64,000 nucleotides of DNA, from assembly GCA_036642795.1 (NCBI GenBank), contig JAVXTH010000002.1:62001-126000 (forward strand), written 5' to 3'. The DNA comes from JAVXTH01 sp036642795. GTDB lineage: Bacteria; Bacillota_I; Bacilli_A; Erysipelotrichales; Erysipelotrichaceae. Shown in pieces: positions 54,955 through 62,314 of the stretch. The notes beneath the pieces were generated by a model that did no database searches, was not told where the DNA came from, and saw only the letters and a program-made list of their open reading frames with translations. Each line of letters opens with the position of its first letter. Within the stretch, counting starts at the first letter, position 1. The position numbers and the translations under genes were made by a program.

Positions 54955-56811
54955 TCATTTCAAACACTTCTTTAAATATTCAGATAATTTTTTATCAACA
55001 CAATAAATATAACAACCTTTTTGACCCCTTGTTAGAAGTGTTCGATAAGTATTCTTAATAATTCGATCCGCTACATCAAGTGCTTGGTTTGGATCCCGTT
55101 TATATAACTGCTTTATTCCTTTTAGCGATTGGTCTGTTTTCGCCCGCTTTGTAAAGTCCGTTACAATATGATCGTTTTCATAACGTAAATCCTCGCCAAT
55201 GATAACACCAACATAATCAAATTCTAAGCCTTGTGCTGTATGAATACAACCGATTGAATCAATCGAATCACCATCAATTGCCCATGTATTCGTCTTAGAA
55301 AAATTCCATTTCATTTCAAAATCCGTATGTTCAATTTGCACATCTTTAAATGATTCATCTTTTTTACTGATCCAATCCCAACAATAACCAGCTAACATTC
55401 TCGCTTTATTATTAATCTTATTTTTTTCTTTAATCAATTCATAAATGAAAGAAGGATCATCGATAATTCGAATATCATAATCGATATCAGCTGAAAAATT
55501 AGCGGTTTCTTCAATATTCAAAACATGATCGATCCAAGCTAAATATCCATCACTTCCATTGCATCTAAATTGAGATGATAGTTTATCAATTGTAACTTCC
55601 GCATTGTAAAAATTCGCCCATTTAATAATTTCTGCCGTACTACCAATATCTTTAATTGTAACTTGTTGATGATCATCAACAAAGAAAATTGATAATTTTG
55701 CAGCATTGACTAATTCCTTAATCTGATTTTCACCTAAATTAGCGAATAACCCTGATTTTTCATTTAAGCGATGCGCTTCATCAACGATTAAACAATCAAA
55801 ATCACTACTTTCACATTCCGTAAAACTACCCGAGCCTTTAAACAAATTATCAACTTGTGCTTTACGATATTTACCATTTGTTAATTTCTTTTGATATACC
55901 GCCCGCGGTGCTGCATTCTTTGTAATGTACATCGTATTTTGATCTAGCCCCATAATACTTGATAACATATTGATTGCTAAAACCGATTTACCAGTACCTG
56001 GACCACCTTGAATAATATAGACTTGCTTCTTATAATCCTTTTGTCTAGCTAAAGTTAAAGCCCGTTCAAAAACGACCTGTTGTTCATCAATAAGAATGAA
56101 TTCTGGATTACCTTCAAGCATACTTTCAATGTTATCTTGCAACGCTTTACTAGGCTTAATTCTACCATTTTCAATTCTATATAATACATTACCGTTCCCT
56201 TTTTTAATATACTTAGAAATAAAACTTCTTAGTTTTAGTACATCGCCTCTAGTAAACACTGGCGCTTTTTCTATATAATAATCATAACAATCTGCAATCA
56301 GATCATCATTTTCTTTTAATCTATAATTGTGTAAATAAGCACATGGCTCCAAATTGATTTTATATTTTCTTACATCCTCATTATAATCATGAATTAAACT
56401 AGCATAAGACCATGCTTGATAAGATGGATGAACCGTATCCACCAATCTTCCTTGTAAGCGTGTTTTAACAATCGCTTCTGTATTATCAACTTTCAATACA
56501 CTATCCCATTGTTTTAATTCAATAATAACCGCATGTTCCGTGCCTTCATTATCTTCTCCACTAACAATAAAATCAACTCGTTTACTACTATTAGGAATTT
56601 TGTATTCAATCGCAATATTACAATCATCTGGAATTGCTTGATCAACTAATACTTTATGCATATATTCCATTGAATTCATCCAGGATCTTCTTTCATTTTC
56701 ACCCGTATGCCTATGTAATTTCTCATATACTAAACGATCAATTTTTCCTTCAATTTCATCATTCACAACATCCTGCAAAAAATGTTGCTTTGTCTCTTGA
56801 TATACTAGCAT
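54955..56811 (-). CDS. PD-(D/E)XK nuclease-DUF2075 helicase fusion
   Basis: A 618-residue protein started at the ATG at 56811; the GTG at 56820 belongs to the AGAGGTG ribosome-binding site. The N-terminal part (about 1-130) shows a PD-(D/E)XK nuclease signature: Asp80 in RVDFIVSG, then Glu98-x-Lys100 in IIELKQW. The DUF2075 P-loop ATPase follows with Walker A GGPGTGKS (about 268), Walker B/DEAH in CLIVDEAHRL (about 343), SQFRC and a late GLEFDYVGVIIGEDL and RTLLTRGQKG pattern typical of UvrD/Schlafen-type helicases. It is the last gene of a four-gene operon with MazG and HNH proteins, which suggests a role in destroying foreign nucleic acid. Confidence 0.85.
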   Translation of the reverse strand: MLVYQETKQHFLQDVVNDEIEGKIDRLVYEKLHRHTGENERRSWMNSMEYMHKVLVDQAIPDDCNIAIEYKIPNSSKRVDFIVSGEDNEGTEHAVIIELKQWDSVLKVDNTEAIVKTRLQGRLVDTVHPSYQAWSYASLIHDYNEDVRKYKINLEPCAYLHNYRLKENDDLIADCYDYYIEKAPVFTRGDVLKLRSFISKYIKKGNGNVLYRIENGRIKPSKALQDNIESMLEGNPEFILIDEQQVVFERALTLARQKDYKKQVYIIQGGPGTGKSVLAINMLSSIMGLDQNTMYITKNAAPRAVYQKKLTNGKYRKAQVDNLFKGSGSFTECESSDFDCLIVDEAHRLNEKSGLFANLGENQIKELVNAAKLSIFFVDDHQQVTIKDIGSTAEIIKWANFYNAEVTIDKLSSQFRCNGSDGYLAWIDHVLNIEETANFSADIDYDIRIIDDPSFIYELIKEKNKINNKARMLAGYCWDWISKKDESFKDVQIEHTDFEMKWNFSKTNTWAIDGDSIDSIGCIHTAQGLEFDYVGVIIGEDLRYENDHIVTDFTKRAKTDQSLKGIKQLYKRDPNQALDVADRIIKNTYRTLLTRGQKGCYIYCVDKKLSEYLKKCLK

Positions 56812-56826
56812 GTTAAGCACCTCTTA

Positions 56827-57141
56827 TTATAGTTTGTTATATTTACTACTAGTTCCTTTTGCCTTATCAATTGGATACTTTTCAGCATTCTTTTCAAGCT
56901 TATCTAAAACAATATCTTCGATTCTAACATCAAGCTTATCCGCCAATAAAATACAATAATTTACAACATCAGCAAGTTCATCACAAACATCCTTCTTATT
57001 ATATTCATTATTCCATTGGAAACATTCCAAAAGCTCTCCTGCTTCAATTACAATGCTTTTAGCAAGGTTTTCAGGAGCATGAAATTGATCCCAATCCCGT
57101 TCATTATTAAACTTAATTATTTTCTCTGTTATTTCTTTCAT
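56827..57141 (-). CDS. MazG-like nucleotide pyrophosphohydrolase (RS21-C6 type)
   Basis: A 104-residue all-helical NTPase. Start at the ATG at 57141, with GAGGTG at proper distance; the earlier in-frame ATG abuts that site. Magnesium-binding residues are in IEAGELLECFQW and DELADVVNYCI, the EExxE...ExxD pattern of MazG proteins (here EAGELLE). RDWDQFHAPENLAKS is typical of the RS21-C6/dCTPase-like group. It would hydrolyse NTPs or dNTPs to monophosphates. It sits 15 bases before the DUF2075 gene and 45 after the HNH gene. Confidence 0.9.
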   Translation of the reverse strand: MKEITEKIIKFNNERDWDQFHAPENLAKSIVIEAGELLECFQWNNEYNKKDVCDELADVVNYCILLADKLDVRIEDIVLDKLEKNAEKYPIDKAKGTSSKYNKL

Positions 57142-57186
57142 AAACATCACCTCATCCATTATAACATCTTAGTGAATAAATATTAA

Positions 57187-58152
57187 TTATAATCGCATTG
57201 CCATATAAAACTTATTAACATAATCATTTTTAATCGCCATTTCCAACTCTCTTTTATAATTTACTTCTTTCATTTCAGCTACTAATTCTTTATTACGTTT
57301 TTCTAATCGTTTAATATCCTCTTTACTTGGTAGATTATTATTCTTTGAAGAATTATTTCGTCTAGAAGTAATAACCAAATTCCAAATATCATCACTATAC
57401 ATAAAAGACCATGGAATAACATGATCTATACTGATGTCATTCTTTTCTAATAATTCGCCAGTATAAAAATCAATCGGGTTATCAATATCAAAATATTCTA
57501 GCAATAAATTTTTATATTTTGTTAAACTATTTCGCTGTAACTTAGAATTTGAAATACCTTTAACTTTATTCGCAATTCTTGGTGCATTATTAAATTGTTC
57601 CAATAATTGTGCCCAACGATAATTTAATAACTGAGATAAAACAAAAGCATATTCTTTGATCTGTAAGACAGCTTGCTTGGTGAATGTAACGCACATGTTA
57701 TCACGATCTAATTGGTATAACTTATATTCCTTACCATTGGCAATCATAAAGCGCCAACTAACATCCGTTTTTAATGTTTTTGCAATCCGATTCACACTTA
57801 CTTTATATGTCTTTTGCTTACTTAATACTTCCACTTTCGCATAATCAAACCAAACCGGTATATTTGATTGATTGCTTAGTTTAAAAGCCTCGATACATTT
57901 TTCTGTCTCTTGTAAAATAATTGGTTTTTTAAGCACATTAGGACCTTGTTTCAAATTAAAAAAGAACGTTTGATTCCAATAATACTTCAACATATTTTCT
58001 GCAATGTCATAAAATTGAATTTTGTTCTCAGCTTTAACATCATCGATCATTGAAACTAATTCAATCAATGCCCTACCCCAAGCTAATTTATAAGTATTAT
58101 CATTACTCATATTTTCAATAATATAGAACCATTCTTTCAGATATGTATTCAT
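57187..58152 (-). CDS. HNH endonuclease domain protein
   Basis: A 321-residue protein. The last third holds an HNH nuclease: TGELLEKNDISIDHVIPWSF has the metal-binding Asp243 and catalytic His244, followed by DDIWNLVITSRRNNSSKNN with the Asn and the final Asn/Lys. No zinc cysteines are present. The first 220 residues are helical and unrecognised (with FFFNLKQGPNV, WFDYAKVEVL and YKLYQLDRDN) and may bind DNA or the partner proteins. Its ATG overlaps the stop of the MazG-like gene upstream by 4 nt. Confidence 0.85.
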   Translation of the reverse strand: MNTYLKEWFYIIENMSNDNTYKLAWGRALIELVSMIDDVKAENKIQFYDIAENMLKYYWNQTFFFNLKQGPNVLKKPIILQETEKCIEAFKLSNQSNIPVWFDYAKVEVLSKQKTYKVSVNRIAKTLKTDVSWRFMIANGKEYKLYQLDRDNMCVTFTKQAVLQIKEYAFVLSQLLNYRWAQLLEQFNNAPRIANKVKGISNSKLQRNSLTKYKNLLLEYFDIDNPIDFYTGELLEKNDISIDHVIPWSFMYSDDIWNLVITSRRNNSSKNNNLPSKEDIKRLEKRNKELVAEMKEVNYKRELEMAIKNDYVNKFYMAMRL

Positions 58153-58484
58153 TTAGAGTCCTCAACATATTCTAAAAGCAATTTACGATCAAAGCCCCCA
58201 TTTTTATTTTTTTTAGTTTGCTTTTTTAACACAACTTCCTCATGATTAATTTGATATACTTTCTCGATAGATTCAACAATTTCTAAGACATCTGCAAGTT
58301 CACCAATAATATCTTTTTTATTATCAGCTTCTTTCACTTCACAACTCTCTTCCATTAGTTTTTCTTTTAACTTTAAAATAAAAGCTTGCTCATCCAAAAC
58401 AAACGTTGAACAAGTTTTATGATCCGCCCTTATGATTTCTGGAATATTATCTCTTACCAATTTATTATAAATAATCTTTGTCAT
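58149..58484 (-). CDS. MazG-like house-cleaning NTP pyrophosphatase (COG4997 type)
   Basis: A 111-residue protein. The N-terminal YNKLVRDNIPEII is the mark of the COG4997 subfamily of all-alpha NTPases. Acidic metal ligands are in LMEESCEVKEA and IGELADVLEIV. It probably hydrolyses non-canonical or surplus nucleotides. It is the first gene of the operon that continues with HNH, the second MazG-like gene and the DUF2075 protein; GAGGTAGAGAAT precedes its ATG. The stop overlaps the HNH start. Confidence 0.88.
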   Translation of the reverse strand: MTKIIYNKLVRDNIPEIIRADHKTCSTFVLDEQAFILKLKEKLMEESCEVKEADNKKDIIGELADVLEIVESIEKVYQINHEEVVLKKQTKKNKNGGFDRKLLLEYVEDSK

Positions 58485-58599
58485 ATTCTCTACCTCACTG
58501 TATACATTTTACCACCAAATCAATTATAATCCATTACATTCATCTTTGTTTAAGCCAACATACTTAGAATTATCATTTTAGCTCTCAGACCTAATCGAT

Positions 58600-59064
58600 T
58601 TATTTTATTTTGGACAACTTAATAATATAAAAGGCGATTGATCCAAAAACTAAGAATAACACAAGTGGTAAAGCCCAAGAAGGCAAAGGTGTTGCACTTG
58701 ATTGCATCATACCTAAGTAACAGAAAAATGCTACTGTAATAAGTTTAGCTGTTACAATCAGACTCTTTAGCGTAACATAAACTCGGTTTTTATTTTCTTC
58801 CGTAACATTCACTCCGGTATTCCAGCTTTTAGGAAATCGTTCAATTAAAGTTAACAACATATATATCACAAACGCAACAATAGGAAGAACTAAAAGTTCG
58901 ACTTTATCCCCCCATCGATCAACAACACCTGCCGCATTATAATGTCCAGGAATTCGTTCTGGAAAGTTACTCCAATTTAAAAGCAAGTAACCAAAATAAC
59001 TAGCTAAAAATAAAATAGATAAAATGTTCTTAATAACATCTAAACGACTACTTTTTGTTTTCAT
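58600..59064 (-). CDS. DUF1648/SdpI-like membrane protein
   Basis: A 154-residue protein with four membrane helices (about residues 11-31, 55-75, 98-117 and 128-150). The DUF1648 signature lies after the first helix (FPERIPGHYNAAGVVDRWGD). SdpI itself is an immunity and signalling protein for a toxin; most DUF1648 proteins have no known role. No toxin gene is visible nearby. Single gene. Confidence 0.85.
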   Translation of the reverse strand: MKTKSSRLDVIKNILSILFLASYFGYLLLNWSNFPERIPGHYNAAGVVDRWGDKVELLVLPIVAFVIYMLLTLIERFPKSWNTGVNVTEENKNRVYVTLKSLIVTAKLITVAFFCYLGMMQSSATPLPSWALPLVLFLVFGSIAFYIIKLSKIK

Positions 59065-59110
59065 CCTTTAAACACCTCACAAAATATATATCATTCTCCC
59101 CACAAATTTA

Positions 59111-60466
59111 TTATTTTCTTGTTAGCAAAACAACACTTTCAATATGACTTGTTTGTGGAAATTGATCCACCAGCTCCATCTCTTCACATTCATAATGAAA
59201 CTTCTTTAAATACTCTAAATCACGAATCTGAGTTGTCGGATTACAAGAAATATAAATTACCTGCTTTGGATTTAATTTAACTAAAGAAGATAAAAACTTC
59301 TCATCACTTCCACTTCTTGGAGGGTCAATAATCACCACATCCATTCTTTGATGAGCATTTGCACATTTCTGCATATAGTTACCAGCATCATCACAAATAA
59401 AGCGAATATTCTTTATCTGATTCATCGCTGCATTTTGAATCGCATCCTTCACCGCATCTTTATTTGATTCAACACTGACTACCTCTTTCACATACTTTGC
59501 CACGCACATACCAATCGTGCCAATTCCACTATAAGCATCCATCACAACTTCCTTACCTTGCCATTTTATTTTAGCTAAGGCTAAGTTATACAACTGTTGT
59601 GTTTGATCATGATTAATTTGGTAAAAAGACTTCGCCGATATTTTAAATTTAAGCCCACAAAGTGTATCTTCAACATAACCTGGGCCATAAAGAATTCTTT
59701 CTTCATCGCCTAATACAATGCTTGTTTTCCGTGTGTTAATATTTTGAATAATGGTTTTAATTTCCGGATGTTTCGCGCATAAACTTTGGATAAAATTCTT
59801 CCTTCCCGGAAAATTCTGAGATGTAATTACTAAAACTACCATCACTTGATTTGTCGTTACGGCTTTGCGAATCAACACATGTCGTAATAAGCCACTACGT
59901 CGATTTTCATCGTAAGGTTCAATATGCATCTTCTTCACCAATTGAATGATATCCATAATCAATTGATCACTTTTTTGATCATGAAGCAAACAGCCCTCAA
60001 AAGGAATAATTTGATGTGTGTTCTCTTCATAAAATCCCGCTAAAAAACCTCTGCTTCGATCACGTGCAAAAGATACAATCATCTTATTACGGTAATGATA
60101 CGGATCATCCATTCCGATAACATCATTCACTTTAATATGATTCACATTGCTATGCTTAATCTGTAATTGAATTTCCTTCTTTTTCATTCTCTTTTGTGCT
60201 TCATAATCAATATGTAACAGTTGACAACTTCCACACTTATTATAGATAGGACATTTCACAGCGCAACGATTAGGCGAAGAATTTACTACCTTGATGCAAG
60301 TTGCCGCATAACCAAACTTCAATCGTTTGTCGACCCGCACCATAACTTCTTCATTCTCTAATACTTGGCTGATGAAAAGGCGATCGTTTTTCACGCTCAC
60401 CTCACCGATTCCATCTTGATTTATATGATTCACTTTTACTTTAAAAGTACTTCCTTCTTTTAGCAT
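59111..60466 (-). CDS. rlmD: 23S rRNA (uracil-5-)-methyltransferase RlmD/RumA-like
   Basis: A 451-residue enzyme. An N-terminal TRAM domain (about 1-60) is followed by the Fe-S cluster motif CPIYNKCGSC, then the SAM-binding domain with AYSGIGTIGM, IIDPPRSG and the catalytic Cys in YISCNPTT. It methylates uracil C5 in 23S rRNA (U1939 in E. coli; Firmicute RlmCD can handle U747 too). Its start overlaps the HAD gene stop by several bases, so the two are co-expressed. Confidence 0.92.
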   Translation of the reverse strand: MLKEGSTFKVKVNHINQDGIGEVSVKNDRLFISQVLENEEVMVRVDKRLKFGYAATCIKVVNSSPNRCAVKCPIYNKCGSCQLLHIDYEAQKRMKKKEIQLQIKHSNVNHIKVNDVIGMDDPYHYRNKMIVSFARDRSRGFLAGFYEENTHQIIPFEGCLLHDQKSDQLIMDIIQLVKKMHIEPYDENRRSGLLRHVLIRKAVTTNQVMVVLVITSQNFPGRKNFIQSLCAKHPEIKTIIQNINTRKTSIVLGDEERILYGPGYVEDTLCGLKFKISAKSFYQINHDQTQQLYNLALAKIKWQGKEVVMDAYSGIGTIGMCVAKYVKEVVSVESNKDAVKDAIQNAAMNQIKNIRFICDDAGNYMQKCANAHQRMDVVIIDPPRSGSDEKFLSSLVKLNPKQVIYISCNPTTQIRDLEYLKKFHYECEEMELVDQFPQTSHIESVVLLTRK

Positions 60467-61071
60467 ACTTCTTCCTCAATGAAACGCTCAATATCTTCCT
60501 TCACTTGTTTAAAGTCATGGAAAACAACACCATGTATACCTAATGCGATGGCTTGCTCAATGTTTGCTTTTAGATCATCGATAAAAATACATTCATTTGA
60601 TCGCAATTCATATTTTCGTAATAAAGATTTATATATTTCCGCATCTGGCTTAACTAAACCAACTTGATAAGATAAAATCATCCCATCAAAATCATCAAAA
60701 AAATGATTCATATTACTTATATAATCATGAGAACCAGCAGACAAGTTTGATAATAAATAAATCTTATAACCGGCTTTTTGAAGTGAATAAGCATAAGCTA
60801 ATTCTTCCTCTTTACATACCATCATATTCATCCAATTACCAATCATCATTTTAATATTCGCTGCATCTTTAGGATATTGCTTTATTAATATTTGCTCACA
60901 ATCACCATAATCAAGAGTACCCTCATCCACCGCTAACCACTCTGGTGAATGAAATATGATCTCACATAGATGCTTTCTTAACTCATGATCTTGGATCATT
61001 TCTTTATAATAAGGATCGGGTTGGAAATCAATTAACACATTGCCAATATCAAAGATAATATTCTTTATCAT
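60460..61071 (-). CDS. HAD-IA family phosphatase (YihX-like)
   Basis: A 203-residue HAD-family protein. Motif I reads FDIGNVLIDF, so the usual second Asp is Gly, as in the YihX/epoxide-hydrolase-like subgroup. Motif II is LLSNLS, the motif III Lys is in LVKPDAEIY, and motif IV is CIFIDDLKANI. It probably removes phosphate from a small sugar phosphate. It overlaps rlmD downstream. AGAAGGG precedes the ATG. Confidence 0.87.
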   Translation of the reverse strand: MIKNIIFDIGNVLIDFQPDPYYKEMIQDHELRKHLCEIIFHSPEWLAVDEGTLDYGDCEQILIKQYPKDAANIKMMIGNWMNMMVCKEEELAYAYSLQKAGYKIYLLSNLSAGSHDYISNMNHFFDDFDGMILSYQVGLVKPDAEIYKSLLRKYELRSNECIFIDDLKANIEQAIALGIHGVVFHDFKQVKEDIERFIEEEVC

Positions 61072-61161
61072 ATGTGAGCCCTTCTTTCATCTTGCTGTTT
61101 AATTATAACATAAAGATAAGCAGCTACCGTAAAAGATTTGTTAATATTTTAATGAAAAAGC

Positions 61162-61434
61162 TTAACTTTCCATTTTAGCCTCAATCCAAATTTTTAATAT
61201 TTCTAAAGGCTGAAATCCATTTACTTGTCCAAGTAAACAGTCTTTACGCATTAAGACAACACAGGGTAATGCTTCAATTTTATATTTCTCTATAAAGTCT
61301 AAATGTTGCTTCCCCTCCCAAATCATCACTTCCAAATTTGGATACAATTCACCTAATTCTAATAAATTTGCTTTCATAGAAATACAATTGGCACATCCAT
61401 CCATCAACAATTGAATGATTTGATATTCTTTCAT
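61162..61434 (-). CDS. thioredoxin-like protein
   Basis: A 90-residue thioredoxin-fold protein with a CxxC active site (GCANCISMK) near residue 15 and the cis-Pro segment EALPCVVLM. It is shorter than thioredoxin (about 105). An extra Cys directly follows the cis-Pro, which is unusual. It lies 3 bases after the pflA stop, so the two genes form an operon; it may help keep the activase or another partner reduced. Confidence 0.8.
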   Translation of the reverse strand: MKEYQIIQLLMDGCANCISMKANLLELGELYPNLEVMIWEGKQHLDFIEKYKIEALPCVVLMRKDCLLGQVNGFQPLEILKIWIEAKMES

Positions 61435-61437
61435 AAC

Positions 61438-62169
61438 TTAATCCTTCACTTTCAATATTGATTTCGCAAGCTTCATCTCAGCCTCACTTGGCTGTTTCGT
61501 CTTCTTTAATGGATAATCAATTCCTAGTTTTTCATACTTTGAAATACCCATCGTATGATAAGGTAACACTTCAATCTTTTCAATTGTTTTTAACGTATCT
61601 AAAAAAGCCCTCAATTCACTCAAATAAACAGGATTACTTGTAATTCCTGGAACTAATACATGCCGTATCCACATTCCCTTTTGATGATCACTTAAATAGG
61701 TTGCGAACTTCAGGATATTGTTATTTGATTGTTTGGTTAACTTCAAATGCTCTTGATTATCAATATGTTTAATATCTAATAAAAATAAGTCACATACCTT
61801 TAAAAGCTCATCAAATTGCTTCCTTACTTTCTCATTACTTTCATCAAAAATAATTCCCGAAGTATCAATGCAAGTATGATAACCTAACTTCTTTAATTCC
61901 TTAAACAAAGAAAGCACAAAATCCATTTGAAGCAAAGGTTCTCCTCCACTTAATGTAACCCCACCATCTTTAAAAATATAGTTCTTATATTTTTGAACTT
62001 CACTTAGTATTTCTTCAACACTATAAGAATGTCCCTTTCCAATTTCCCAAGTATCTGGATTATGACAATAGGCACAACGCATCGGACAACCTTGCATAAA
62101 AATCACAAAGCGAACACCTGGCCCATCAACCGTCCCAAAGCTTTCAAATGAATGAACATTAGCAATCAT
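61438..62169 (-). CDS. pflA: pyruvate formate-lyase activating enzyme
   Basis: A 243-residue radical SAM glycyl-radical activase. The CxxxCxxC motif is in MQGCPMRCAYCHNPDTW, and the SAM-binding GGVTLSGGEPLLQ, HTCIDTSG and LLDIKHID follow. It installs the glycyl radical in pyruvate formate-lyase under anaerobic conditions. The pflB partner is not in the window. AAGGAAG precedes the ATG, and a thioredoxin-like gene follows at once. Confidence 0.93.
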   Translation of the reverse strand: MIANVHSFESFGTVDGPGVRFVIFMQGCPMRCAYCHNPDTWEIGKGHSYSVEEILSEVQKYKNYIFKDGGVTLSGGEPLLQMDFVLSLFKELKKLGYHTCIDTSGIIFDESNEKVRKQFDELLKVCDLFLLDIKHIDNQEHLKLTKQSNNNILKFATYLSDHQKGMWIRHVLVPGITSNPVYLSELRAFLDTLKTIEKIEVLPYHTMGISKYEKLGIDYPLKKTKQPSEAEMKLAKSILKVKD

Positions 62170-62274
62170 CCTGTATCACTTCCTTTATGTTTTAATTATA
62201 ACACGTTCGTTTATTGATATTTATAAGAATCTCAAAAATAAAAATTTAGGAAATGCGCATCAACCCTAAAAAAA

Positions 62275-62283
62275 TGGTACAAT
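62275..62283 (+). promoter_or_regulatory. extended -10 promoter of the SWIM/SNF2 gene
   Basis: TGGTACAAT (TG-n-TACAAT) lies 31 bases before the ATG at 62315. The -35 region is weak, which suits an extended -10 promoter. Confidence 0.5.
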
Positions 62284-62314
62284 ATAGAGTGCAGTAAACA
62301 AAGGATGTGCTAAT

